64,000 bases of DNA from Microtetraspora glauca (GTDB lineage: Bacteria > Actinomycetota > Actinomycetes > Streptosporangiales > Streptosporangiaceae). Positions 1 to 7,532 of the stretch are shown piece after piece. The notes beneath the pieces were generated by a model. The model made no database searches. It had not been told where the DNA came from and was given only the letters and a program-made list of their open reading frames with translations. The stretch is from assembly GCA_001570385.1 (NCBI GenBank), contig BBYL01000010.1, positions 494,456 to 558,455 of the forward strand. Reading direction: 5' to 3'. Position numbers and translations under genes: made by a program. How positions within the stretch are numbered: position 1 is the first letter of the stretch; each line of letters starts with the position of its first letter.

Positions 1-11
1 AGGAGTTTCCC

Positions 12-1271
12 TTGAAGCGCACTCTCGCCTTCGGTGGCCTCGTCGCCACCGCCGGCCTCCTGGCCGCCGGCCTCTCCGCCCCGGCCCAGGCCTCCGGTGA
101 CGTCGCCAGCAAGCCGCTGGCCGCCACCGGCATCAACGCCAAGAACATCGCCGCGCTGTGGTTCGCGGAGAACGCCGCCAACCTGATCAACGCGACGCCG
201 TACAACGTCGAGACCAAGGTCGTCGCCAAGCACGTCTCCAAGGGCGGGCCGGCGGCGGACAGCAAGCCGGGTGTCGTGCCGGCGATCGGCGACGAGAAGA
301 AGGTCGTCGCCAAGTCGAAGAACGTCAACCTGCCCAAGACCACGGGCAAGGTGTTCTTCGCCGACGACTTCGTGTGGGAGAAGAACGAGCGGGGCCACCG
401 GTTCCCCAAGGCCGTGAACCCGCACTGGTGCACCGCCACCTCGATCCAGTCGACCTACAAGAACCTGGTCGCCACCGCGGGTAGCTGCGTCTACAACACG
501 GACGACAACAAGGCCACCCTGGACAACTGGGTCTTCATCCCCGGCTACTACCAGGGCAAGATGCCGTGGGGCATCTACGTCGGCAAGCAGGCGTTCACGC
601 ACTACGACTACGACGTCTACGAGGACGCCGACCGCAACTACGCGTTCGTGACGGTCTACAACGGCCTGAAGATGCCGCACGACGGCTTCTCCGGCATCTG
701 GGACCTGATCAAGGCCGGCAAGTGGGACGAGCTCAAGTCCTACGCCTGGTTCCAGGAGGTCGACAAGGCCACCTACATGGCGTACCACGACGAGGACGCC
801 CTCCCGCACTACCCCAAGGACGGCAAGTACTACGTCTGGAAGTTCCAGGACGCGGGCGCCCTGGGTGCCAACGTCGGTGGGCAGGGTCTGGCCTACAACC
901 AGAAGGTCGGCAAGCCGGTCTTCGTGTTCGGCTACCCGAGCGGCAAGCACCTCGACGGCAACCAGGCATACTCCGGCAAGACCCTCAAGTGGAGCTACGG
1001 CAAGACCTTCGCGGTCCAGGCCCCGGCCATCAAGGGCGAGGAGCTCGTCGGCACCAAGTCGTCGTTCACCGGTGAGGGCTCCATCGGTTCCTCCTGGCTG
1101 GTGAACTACAACAACGGCCGCCGTCTGGGCTACCTGAACGGTGTGACCATCGGCGTCTCCGACACCGACGGCAACAACCGTTACGACACCAGCTTCTCGC
1201 CGTACTTCGACGGTGAGCTGTACGGCGTCTACTCCGCGGCCAAGAACCTCTGGTCCGGCTCGATCGCCTAG
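12..1271 (+). CDS. Secreted trypsin-fold pseudoprotease, array member 1
   Basis: A 419-residue S1-fold protein starting at TTG; the AGGAG ribosome-binding site is at positions 1-5, the window edge, so the upstream control region is not visible. Residues 1-27 are a signal peptide ending APAQA. A prodomain follows with the family motif VPAIGDE and the segment NVNLPKTTGKVFF. The first disulfide pair (HWC and TAGSC) is present. All three triad positions are substituted: Ser158 replaces His (TAGSC), Asn209 replaces Asp (DRNYAFV), and Ile358 replaces the nucleophile (GSIGSSW). It should therefore not cleave peptides. About 67 residues are inserted after FVTVYNG. The role is unknown; secretion and S1 ancestry are clear. 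Confidence 0.9.
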   Translation: MKRTLAFGGLVATAGLLAAGLSAPAQASGDVASKPLAATGINAKNIAALWFAENAANLINATPYNVETKVVAKHVSKGGPAADSKPGVVPAIGDEKKVVAKSKNVNLPKTTGKVFFADDFVWEKNERGHRFPKAVNPHWCTATSIQSTYKNLVATAGSCVYNTDDNKATLDNWVFIPGYYQGKMPWGIYVGKQAFTHYDYDVYEDADRNYAFVTVYNGLKMPHDGFSGIWDLIKAGKWDELKSYAWFQEVDKATYMAYHDEDALPHYPKDGKYYVWKFQDAGALGANVGGQGLAYNQKVGKPVFVFGYPSGKHLDGNQAYSGKTLKWSYGKTFAVQAPAIKGEELVGTKSSFTGEGSIGSSWLVNYNNGRRLGYLNGVTIGVSDTDGNNRYDTSFSPYFDGELYGVYSAAKNLWSGSIA

Positions 1272-1305
1272 TCTCCGCTCGCGGAAACGACACGATCTCC
1301 CGAGG

Positions 1306-1350
1306 CAGGGGTCCAAACTCTGACTCGCTGAGGAAGGGGTCCAAACCCTG
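1306..1350 (+). repeat. Duplicated 3'-UTR stem-loops with GTCCAAA loop
   Basis: Two copies of a small stem-loop follow gene 1: CAGGG-GTCCAAA-CTCTG (1306-1322) and AAGGG-GTCCAAA-CCCTG (1334-1350). Single copies follow genes 3 (4959-4975) and 5 (8812-8828), and a GTCCACA variant follows gene 4 (about 7040-7054). The seven-base loop is kept, so this is a conserved 3'-UTR structure separate from the terminator. Confidence 0.6.
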
Positions 1351-1368
1351 ACTCACCATGCTTCATCG

Positions 1369-1403
1369 AAGGGCCCGGCTCTCCAGCCGGGCCCTTTCGC
1401 TTT
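1369..1403 (+). terminator. Rho-independent terminator of array gene 1
   Basis: A perfect 12-bp stem AAGGGCCCGGCT / AGCCGGGCCCTT with loop CTCC, followed by a T-rich tail (TCGCTTTT). Confidence 0.85.
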
Positions 1404-1846
1404 TCTATGACCTTTTGGTGTGGCTCTCGAATGCCGGCCGACGGTCTGACCGACCCGGGGAAACGGTGTCAACCACAAGCGAGGTCCCGACCGGCCTATC
1501 TCGACCCTGCTCGCTTTTCTTCAAAATTTCCTGTCGCGCCGGTAAACCGATATCGGCAGTGGAACGACGCTGCCGGATAACCGCCCCATCGGCCTGTTGG
1601 TATCGCCGGGACAATGGCGCCGATCATAGTGTGATCTACCTCACAGAATAGGCTGGCAAGCGCCTGTCCATATGGCTCACACAGCCGGGAGGAAGGGCCA
1701 TTCAAGGCAGCTAGCTGCGGAAATTCGATGTCCCGCGAGTTGACCGTGGGACGACAGCCGGACTTTCGCCGTGTAAGCCCTCAAGAAAGGTCGCTCGAAG
1801 GCCGAGTACGGCCCCTTATCTCTTTCTTAAAGACGATCATCTGCGC
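1404..1846. other. Intergenic control region between array genes 1 and 2
   Basis: This stretch has lower GC than its surroundings and no convincing gene. The only recognisable element is a perfect CRP-type palindrome at 1630-1645. The 200 bases between it and the promoter show nothing I can name. Confidence 0.6.
1630..1645. promoter_or_regulatory. CRP-type operator upstream of array gene 2
   Basis: TGTGA-TCTACC-TCACA, a perfect match to the CRP/GlxR consensus TGTGA-N6-TCACA. It begins 289 bp before the start codon of gene 2, the same distance as the site upstream of gene 3. No crp gene lies in the window, so the binding protein is inferred from the motif. Confidence 0.7.
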
Positions 1847-1918
1847 TATATTTCACGCATCCCTTTACTGACGCATGGGACGCAAGAGGCGTCCCACGAC
1901 AGACCAAGGAGTTCCCCC
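1847..1918 (+). promoter_or_regulatory. Promoter and structured leader of array gene 2
   Basis: A -10-like TATATT (1847-1852) is followed by the conserved box CATCCCTTTACTGACG (1858-1873) and a perfect 8-bp hairpin TGGGACGC / GCGTCCCA (1876-1896). ACGACAG and the ribosome-binding site AAGGAG follow. The same order recurs before genes 3-10. Confidence 0.75.
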
Positions 1919-3178
1919 ATGAAGCGCACTCTGGCTTTTGGCGGCCTCGTCGCCACTGCCGGCCTGCTGGCCGCTGGCCTCTCCGTGCCGGCTCAGGCTG
2001 CCGGTGACGTCGCCAGCGACGGCCTGGCCACCAACGGCATCGCCGCCTATGCGGTCGCCGGCTACTGGAAGGCCAACAAGGCCGCCAACCTGATCGGCGC
2101 CACGCCGTACAACGTCGAGACCAAGGTTGTCGCCAAGCACGTCTCCAAGGGCGGTCCGGCTCCGGACAGCAAGCCCGGTGTCGTGCCGGCGATCGGCGAC
2201 GAGAAGAAGGCCGTCGCCAAGTCGAAGAACGTCAACCTGCCCAAGACCACGGGCAAGGTGTTCTTCAAGGGCGCCGACGGCAAGAACCACTGGTGCTCCG
2301 CCACCTCGGTCCAGGCCGCGTACCGGAACCTCGTGGCCACGGCCGGACACTGTGTCTACGACACCGAGTCCAACGCCACCACCATGGAGAACTGGGTCTT
2401 CATCCCCGGTTACTACGAGGGCAAGACCCCGTGGGGCATCTACGTCGGCAAGCAGGCGTTCACGCACTACGACTTCGACGTCTACGAGGACGGCGACCGC
2501 AACTTCGCCTTCGTCACGGTGTACAACGGCCTCCAGTTCAACCACGACGGCGTCGTCCGCCCCTTCACCAAGGGCGGCAACCCGGGTGAGTGGAAGGAAG
2601 TCTCCAAGGCCACCTGGGAGCAGTTCCCGAAGAGGTTCCGTGACGAGTCGGACCTCTGCCACCAGGAGGGCGGCAGGTACTGGGTGTGGGCGTTCGTCGA
2701 CGCCGGTCGCCTGGGCGACAACGTCGGTGGGCAGGGTCTGGCCTACAACCAGAAGGTCGGCAAGCCGGTCTTCGTGTTCGGCTACCCGAGCGGCTCGCAC
2801 CTCGACGGCAACTACGCCTACTCCGGCAAGACCCTCAAGTGGACCTACGGCAAGACCTTCGCGGTCCAGGCCCCGTCCATCAAGGGCGAGGAGCTCATCG
2901 GCACCAAGTCGTCGTTCACCGGTGAGGGCGCCCTCGGCTCCTCCTGGCTGGTGAACTACAACAACGGCCGCCGTCTGGGCTACCTGAACGGTGTGACCAT
3001 CGGCGTCTCCGACACCGACGGCAACAACCGCTTCGACACCAGCTTCTCGCCGTACTTCGACGGCGAGCTGTACGGCGTCTACTCCGCGGCCAAGAACCTC
3101 TGGTCCGGCTCGATCGCGGTTCCGTTCGAGTCGCCCGCTCTGCCGCACCCGACCGCGTCATCGTCCTCGGCGAGCTAG
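1919..3178 (+). CDS. Secreted trypsin-fold pseudoprotease, array member 2
   Basis: A 419-residue S1-fold paralogue with a signal peptide to about residue 27 (ending VPAQA) and the shared prodomain. The His position is intact (TAGHC), but Asp is Asn (DRNFAFV) and the nucleophile position is Leu (GALGSSW). Both partners of the second S1 disulfide are lost (KWTYGK, TKSSFTG). An insert of about 63 residues after FVTVYNG contains the recurring EVSKATW motif and one unpaired Cys. The C-terminus carries a unique Ser/Pro/Thr-rich tail of about 20 residues. The ATG at 1919 is set by AAGGAG and the conserved leader. The function of the inactive protease is unknown. Confidence 0.9.
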   Translation: MKRTLAFGGLVATAGLLAAGLSVPAQAAGDVASDGLATNGIAAYAVAGYWKANKAANLIGATPYNVETKVVAKHVSKGGPAPDSKPGVVPAIGDEKKAVAKSKNVNLPKTTGKVFFKGADGKNHWCSATSVQAAYRNLVATAGHCVYDTESNATTMENWVFIPGYYEGKTPWGIYVGKQAFTHYDFDVYEDGDRNFAFVTVYNGLQFNHDGVVRPFTKGGNPGEWKEVSKATWEQFPKRFRDESDLCHQEGGRYWVWAFVDAGRLGDNVGGQGLAYNQKVGKPVFVFGYPSGSHLDGNYAYSGKTLKWTYGKTFAVQAPSIKGEELIGTKSSFTGEGALGSSWLVNYNNGRRLGYLNGVTIGVSDTDGNNRFDTSFSPYFDGELYGVYSAAKNLWSGSIAVPFESPALPHPTASSSSAS

Positions 3179-3195
3179 TTCGTCAGTTAGTTCAG

Positions 3196-3224
3196 AAAGG
3201 CCCGGCTGCCAGCCGGGCCTTTTT
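3196..3224 (+). terminator. Terminator of array gene 2
   Basis: A 12-bp stem AAAGGCCCGGCT / AGCCGGGCCTTT with a three-base loop and a short T run. Confidence 0.85.
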
Positions 3225-3471
3225 GGCGTTTCAGAGCTTGGGCGGTTTCAGAGCTTGCCGTTCCATGACGGACCGTTCCATGACGCGGCGCGTGGAACGA
3301 CTCCGCGGCAATTTCACTCGGCCCGCGGTAGGCGCGCTCACTCGCTGAACGCCGCATCGCGACACATTACAGCAGCGCGACGTAATCGGTCCGTCACCGA
3401 AACGGTGATGCTCGACGACCGGAAGAGGCCGCTTAGACGTGAGTCGCGCCGATACGGTGCCGTGTATTTCA

Positions 3472-3487
3472 TGTGATCCGCATCACA
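3472..3487. promoter_or_regulatory. CRP-type operator upstream of array gene 3
   Basis: TGTGA-TCCGCA-TCACA, a perfect consensus match 289 bp before the ATG of gene 3. A TTAGACG box lies at 3433-3439, exactly 33 bp before the palindrome, as in the next two intergenic regions. Confidence 0.7.
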
Positions 3488-3621
3488 ATAACAAAGGGTC
3501 TCGATCCGGCCGGCACCCGCGCGGCCACATCAAGGAAATCCACCGACAGGGCGGGGAGCAGCAAAAACGAGCCCGGATCCGACCTGACAGATTCCCTTTC
3601 TCGGAGTCATTTGTGTAACAG

Positions 3622-3656
3622 GACGGTCTCGCGGCCGCGCGCGTCGCGAGACCGTC
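3622..3656. repeat. 12-bp perfect inverted repeat before the gene 3 promoter
   Basis: GACGGTCTCGCG and CGCGAGACCGTC surround an 11-base loop, between the CRP-type site and the promoter of gene 3. There is no adjacent T run. It could be an operator, or a leader hairpin if transcription starts near the CRP-type site. Confidence 0.6.
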
Positions 3657-3689
3657 GATCAAGGTGCTTTTTGGGACAAGATCGCGCTG

Positions 3690-3760
3690 TATGTTTTGGC
3701 CATCCCTTTACTGACGTCTGGGACGCGAACGCGTCTCACGACAGCCCAAGGAGAACCCCA
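3690..3760 (+). promoter_or_regulatory. Promoter and structured leader of array gene 3
   Basis: TATGTT (-10-like, 3690-3695), box CATCCCTTTACTGACG (3701-3716), hairpin TGGGACGC-GAAC-GCGTCTCA with one G-U pair, and AAGGAG before ATG. Confidence 0.75.
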
Positions 3761-4924
3761 ATGAAGCGCACTCTCGCCTTCGGTGGCCTCGTCGCCACCG
3801 CCGGCCTCCTGGCCGCCGGCCTCTCCGCCCCGGCCCAGGCCGCCGGCGACGTCGCCAGCAAGCCGCTCGCCACGACCAAGATCGCCGCCAAGAACATCCT
3901 GGCCTTCTGGTACGCGGAGAACATGGCCGCGCTGAAGGGCGCCACGCCGTACAACGTCGAGACCAAGGTCGTCGCCAAGCACGTCTCCAAGGGCGGCCCG
4001 GCTCCCGACAGCAAGCCCGGCGTCGTGCCCGCGATCGGCGACGAGGCGAAGTCGACCGGCAAGTCGAAGAACGTGAACCTGCCCAAGACCACGGGCAAGG
4101 TGTTCTTCATCGGTGCGGACAAGAAGGCCCACTGGTGCACCGCGACCTCGATCCAGTCCGCGTACAAGAACCTGGTCGCGACCGCGGGTAGCTGCGTCTA
4201 CGACACCGAGTCCAACGCCGCCACGCTGGACTACTGGGTCTTCATCCCGGGTTACTACCAGGGCAAGACCCCGTGGGGCATCTACGTCGGCAAGCAGGCC
4301 TTCACCCACTACGACTTCGACGTCTACGAGGACGCCGACCGTAACTACGCCTTCGTCACCGTCTACAACGGCATCAAGGCGCTGAACGGCAACCCGGAGA
4401 TCGGCAAGAAGGAAGTCAGCAAGGCGGAGTACGACCAGGCCAACAAGTGGCTCCGGCTCCCCGTCGAGGACGGTAAGTACTACGTCCGCGCGTTCGTCGA
4501 CGCCGGTGCCCTTGGCGCCAACGTCGGTGGCCAGGGTCTGACCTACAACCAGAAGGTCGGCAGCAAGCCGGTCTACGTGTTCGGCTACCCGAGCGGCCAG
4601 CACCCCGACGGCAACCAGGCCTACTCCGGCCACACGCTCAAGTGGACCTACGGCAAGACCTTCGCGGTCCAGGCCCCGGCCATCAAGGGCGAGGAGCTCG
4701 TCGGCACCAAGTCCTCCTTCACCGGCGAGGGCTCGCTCGGCTCCTCCTGGCTGGCGGGCTACAGCAGCAACCGTCGCATCGGCTACCTGAACGGTGTGAC
4801 CATCGGCGTCTCCGACACCGACGGCAACAACCGTTACGACACCAGCTTCTCGCCGTACTTCGACGGTGAGCTGTTCGGCGTCTACTCCGCGGCCAAGAAC
4901 CTCTGGTCCGGCTCGATCGTCTAG
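3761..4924 (+). CDS. Secreted trypsin-fold pseudoprotease, array member 3
   Basis: A 387-residue S1-fold paralogue. The ATG at 3761 follows AAGGAG and the conserved leader; an in-frame extension upstream to 3473 would run through the promoter and is rejected. The signal peptide ends APAQA. The triad is fully degenerate, as in member 1: TAGSC (His to Ser), DRNYAFV (Asp to Asn), GSLGSSW (nucleophile to Leu). The insert is about 49 residues, with EVSKAEY followed by DGKYYV. The 3' end of the gene and its 3' UTR are almost identical to member 1, which suggests recent duplication or gene conversion. Confidence 0.9.
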   Translation: MKRTLAFGGLVATAGLLAAGLSAPAQAAGDVASKPLATTKIAAKNILAFWYAENMAALKGATPYNVETKVVAKHVSKGGPAPDSKPGVVPAIGDEAKSTGKSKNVNLPKTTGKVFFIGADKKAHWCTATSIQSAYKNLVATAGSCVYDTESNAATLDYWVFIPGYYQGKTPWGIYVGKQAFTHYDFDVYEDADRNYAFVTVYNGIKALNGNPEIGKKEVSKAEYDQANKWLRLPVEDGKYYVRAFVDAGALGANVGGQGLTYNQKVGSKPVYVFGYPSGQHPDGNQAYSGHTLKWTYGKTFAVQAPAIKGEELVGTKSSFTGEGSLGSSWLAGYSSNRRIGYLNGVTIGVSDTDGNNRYDTSFSPYFDGELFGVYSAAKNLWSGSIV

Positions 4925-4993
4925 TCTCCGCTCGCGGAAACGACACGATCTCCCGAGGCAGGGGTCCAAACCCTGACTCACCATGCTTCATCG

Positions 4994-5024
4994 AAGGGCC
5001 CGGCTCTCCAGTCGGGCCCTTTTC
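4994..5024 (+). terminator. Terminator of array gene 3
   Basis: Stem AAGGGCCCGGCT / AGTCGGGCCCTT (one G-U pair), loop CTCC-like, followed by TTTCG. Confidence 0.8.
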
Positions 5025-5457
5025 GTTTCGCCAGGGCACCCCTGTTCGATTCCGGGGACGAGCGAGGCGGCGAACAGGGCCCGTGGCGCTCACGAACGGG
5101 AACCACGGCTGTACCCGCCCCCGCCCCGCCCCTCCGCTCCCCCTCCCTTCGGGGACCGTCCTGCTCCCCTTCCGGAGATGAGAAGCGGATATAGAGCTAT
5201 ATTTCCGGCACTCCATGGCCGAATCGAGCCCGCGGAGGGCCGATCACCGACGTCCTCGCCGCAGGATCCCGCAGCCTTCCGCCCATTTGGGACAGGCCTA
5301 AATGGGCAGCCAGCAGCCGTAATACCGCCCCGCGATCACATCCGGCGGCTGTGTATGCTCCCGATCGACTGAAGGCCCCGGCGCACCGCGCCGGGGCCTT
5401 CGAGCGTTCGAAGGCGCGTTAGACGCGACAGGACCCATATCGGTGCCATGTCTGAAA
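5025..5457. other. Intergenic region with a second strong hairpin, array genes 3-4
   Basis: No gene is visible. The region contains an 8-bp inverted repeat GCCCATTT / AAATGGGC near 5280-5307. A promoter-like TGTATGCT near 5353 is followed by a perfect 14-bp hairpin at 5371-5401. A TTAGACG box lies at 5419-5425. Confidence 0.5.
5371..5401 (+). terminator. Extra GAAGGCCCC hairpin between array genes 3 and 4
   Basis: A perfect 14-bp stem GAAGGCCCCGGCGC / GCGCCGGGGCCTTC with loop ACC, about 12 bases after a -10-like TATGCT. A close relative lies at 7175-7205. It could terminate a very short transcript or insulate the next promoter. Confidence 0.6.
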
Positions 5458-5473
5458 TGTGTTTTACATCACA
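5458..5473. promoter_or_regulatory. CRP-type operator upstream of array gene 4
   Basis: TGTGT-TTTACA-TCACA, one mismatch to consensus, 285 bp before the ATG of gene 4, with TTAGACG ending 33 bp upstream. Confidence 0.6.
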
Positions 5474-5670
5474 CAGCTGTTTTTCAGGGTCTTTCGGATG
5501 TAACAACTTCGCCGCGGCGATCTCCCGCTCGATCGCGCGGTTGATCTGCGGAGATGCGGACCACGCCACCACGTCGCGCCGACTCGAACACAAGGTCACG
5601 GAAACATCTCCGCGGCGCTCTCGACGGCCCCCGGCCATCCGACGGCTTCCCCCTCGCAAGATCGCGCCTG

Positions 5671-5742
5671 TATGTTTCCGGTCATCCCTTTACTGACGCA
5701 TGGGACGCAAGAGCGCCCCACGACAGCCCAAGGAGTTCCCTC
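5671..5742 (+). promoter_or_regulatory. Promoter and structured leader of array gene 4
   Basis: TATGTT (5671-5676), box CATCCCTTTACTGACG (5683-5698), hairpin TGGGACGC-AAGA-GCGCCCCA (one A-C mismatch), then AAGGAG. Confidence 0.75.
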
Positions 5743-7005
5743 ATGAAGCGCACTCTCGCCTTCGGTGGCCTCGTCGCCACCGCCGGCCTGCTCGCCGCTG
5801 GTCTGGCCGCCCCGGCCCAGGCCGCCGGCGACGTCGCCAGCGACACCCTGGCCGGCAGCCCCATCGCCGCCCAGAACATCGCGGCGTTCTGGTTCGGGGA
5901 GAAGGCCGCCAACCTGATCCAGGCCACCCCGTACGCGGTCGAGACCCAGGTCTCGGCCAAGCACGTCTCGACTGGCGGACCGTCGGCTGACAGCAAGCCC
6001 GGCGTCGTCCCGGCCATTGGCGACGAGAAGAAGTCGACCGCCAAGTCGAAGAACGTGAACCTGCCCAAGACCACCGGCAAGGTCTTCTTCACCGACGCCA
6101 AGGGCGCCCCGCGCTGGTGCTCGGCCACCTCGGTGCAGGCTTCCTACCGGAACCTGGTCGCCACGGCCGGTCACTGCGTGTACGACACCGAGTCGAACAA
6201 GGCCACGCTCGACAACTGGGTCTTCGTCCCCGGCTACTACCAGGGCAAGACCCCGTGGGGCGTGTACGTGGGTAAGCAGGCGTTCACCCACTACGACTAC
6301 GACGTCTACGAGGACGGCGACCGCGACTACGCCTTCGTCACCGTCTACAACGGTGTCAAGTTCCCGGCCGGTGGCTTCGACGACTTCGAGAGCCTCGCCA
6401 AGCAGCAGAAGTGGGTCGAGCTCAGCAAGCTCGTCGAGCAGTACGTCGGCGTTCAGAAGATCAGCGAGGCCAACTACAAGCTGTGGAAGGCCGCCGCCCC
6501 GAAGGCCGAGAACAGGCTGTACGGGACGATCCCCGCATCCGAGGGCAAGCCCGCGGAGTACTGGGCGATCAAGTTCGTCGACGCCGGTCGCCTGGGTGAC
6601 AACGTCGGCGGCCAGGGCCTGGCCTACAACCAGAAGCTCGGCAGCAAGCCGGTCTTCGTGTTCGGCTACCCGAGCGGGTCGCACCCGGACGGCAACTACG
6701 CCTTCTCCGGCAAGACCCTCAAGTGGAGCTACGGCAAGCCTTTCGCGGCGACCGCGCCCTCCATCAAGGGCGAGGAGCTGCAGGGTGTCAAGTCCTCCTT
6801 CACCGGTGAGGGCTCGCTCGGCTCCGCGTGGCTGATCGGCTACAACAACAGCCGTCGCCTGGGCTACCTGAACGGTGTCACCATCGCGGTGGCCGACCGT
6901 GACGGCAACAAGCGCATCGACACCAGCCTCTCCCCGTACTTCGACGGTGAGACCTACGGCGTCTACAGCGCGGCCAAGAACCTCTGGTCCGGCTCGATCG
7001 CCTAG
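5743..7005 (+). CDS. Secreted trypsin-fold pseudoprotease, array member 4
   Basis: A 420-residue S1-fold paralogue; start set by AAGGAG and the leader. The signal peptide ends APAQA. His (TAGHC) and Asp (DRDYAFV) are intact, but the serine position is Leu (GSLGSAW) and the second disulfide is absent (KWSYGK, VKSSFTG). The insert is about 82 residues, with KISEANY. The C-terminal segment (GVTIAVADRDGNKR) is shared with member 5 only. With His and Asp kept and Ser lost, it resembles classic non-catalytic S1 homologues; the partner or ligand is unknown. Confidence 0.9.
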   Translation: MKRTLAFGGLVATAGLLAAGLAAPAQAAGDVASDTLAGSPIAAQNIAAFWFGEKAANLIQATPYAVETQVSAKHVSTGGPSADSKPGVVPAIGDEKKSTAKSKNVNLPKTTGKVFFTDAKGAPRWCSATSVQASYRNLVATAGHCVYDTESNKATLDNWVFVPGYYQGKTPWGVYVGKQAFTHYDYDVYEDGDRDYAFVTVYNGVKFPAGGFDDFESLAKQQKWVELSKLVEQYVGVQKISEANYKLWKAAAPKAENRLYGTIPASEGKPAEYWAIKFVDAGRLGDNVGGQGLAYNQKLGSKPVFVFGYPSGSHPDGNYAFSGKTLKWSYGKPFAATAPSIKGEELQGVKSSFTGEGSLGSAWLIGYNNSRRLGYLNGVTIAVADRDGNKRIDTSLSPYFDGETYGVYSAAKNLWSGSIA

Positions 7006-7073
7006 TTCCCGGCCTGCGGGAACGAGATGGTCACGAGGAGGGGGTCCACACCCTGACTCGGCCGCTCAACTCA

Positions 7074-7105
7074 CACAGGGTCCGGCTCTCCAGTCGGGCC
7101 CTGTG
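7074..7105 (+). terminator. Terminator of array gene 4
   Basis: Stem CACAGGGTCCGGCT / AGTCGGGCCCTGTG with loop CTCC; wobble pairs are present and the T tract is weak. Confidence 0.7.
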
Positions 7106-7174
7106 CCAGTTCTGGAGATGACGCGGCGGATGGACGGGCGCGCCGTCCATCCCCTTGTATGATCCAGGACAACC

Positions 7175-7205
7175 GAAGGCCCCGGGGCGACGCCCCGGGG
7201 CCTTC
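7175..7205 (+). terminator. Extra GAAGGCCCC hairpin between array genes 4 and 5
   Basis: GAAGGCCCCGGGGCG / CGCCCCGGGGCCTTC, a 15-bp near-perfect palindrome preceded by promoter-like TTGTATGAT. It is the counterpart of the hairpin at 5371-5401. Confidence 0.6.
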
Positions 7206-7259
7206 GCCATGCGTGCCGCCTTAGACGTAGCCGACCCGGATCCGGTGCCACGTTGATGA

Positions 7260-7275
7260 TGTGATTTAGGTCACA
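7260..7275. promoter_or_regulatory. CRP-type operator upstream of array gene 5
   Basis: TGTGA-TTTAGG-TCACA, a perfect consensus match 273 bp before the ATG of gene 5. TTAGACG (7221-7227) ends 33 bp upstream. Confidence 0.7.
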
Positions 7276-7458
7276 CGACAGAAGATCACATCTCCCGGCG
7301 CCCCGCCTACGCCAAAGCGGTCGCTTCACTCTTGATCTGCATATATGTCATCGGGTCAGCAAGGATCCGACATCCAGCAGAAGATAACGGAGTGGTCACG
7401 CCGCGCGACGGCCGGAAAGACCTCTCGAAGCCGCTTCCACGCCGGAAGATCGCGCCTG

Positions 7459-7532
7459 TATGTTTCCTGCCATCCCTTTACTGACGCATGGGACGCAAGA
7501 TGCGTTCCACGACAGCCCAAGGAGTTCCCCCC
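7459..7532 (+). promoter_or_regulatory. Promoter and structured leader of array gene 5
   Basis: TATGTT (7459-7464), box CATCCCTTTACTGACG (7471-7486), hairpin TGGGACGCA-AGA-TGCGTTCCA with one G-U pair, then AAGGAG. Confidence 0.75.

Noticed and set aside
1306..1360. tRNA-like T-arm (GGGGTCCAAACCC ... CACCA) after gene 1
   Set aside because: The 5-bp stem and 7-base loop resemble a T arm, but there is no acceptor, D or anticodon arm upstream, and the element recurs as a 3'-UTR hairpin after other array genes.
1865..3148. Long open frames on the strand opposite the protease genes (also 3659-4984, 7356-8834, 9552-11447, 11192-13162)
   Set aside because: They are mirror frames of high-GC coding sequence: composition is dominated by Val/Asp/Gly/Leu/Arg, they run across terminators and promoters, and they show no family motifs.
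3473..3760. N-terminal extension of array gene 3 upstream of the conserved ATG
   Set aside because: The in-frame extension crosses the promoter, the leader hairpin and the ribosome-binding site that define the start in all paralogues.
5353..5401. Small RNA gene
   Set aside because: A promoter-like box precedes the hairpin, but nothing between them could form a functional RNA; reported only as a hairpin finding.
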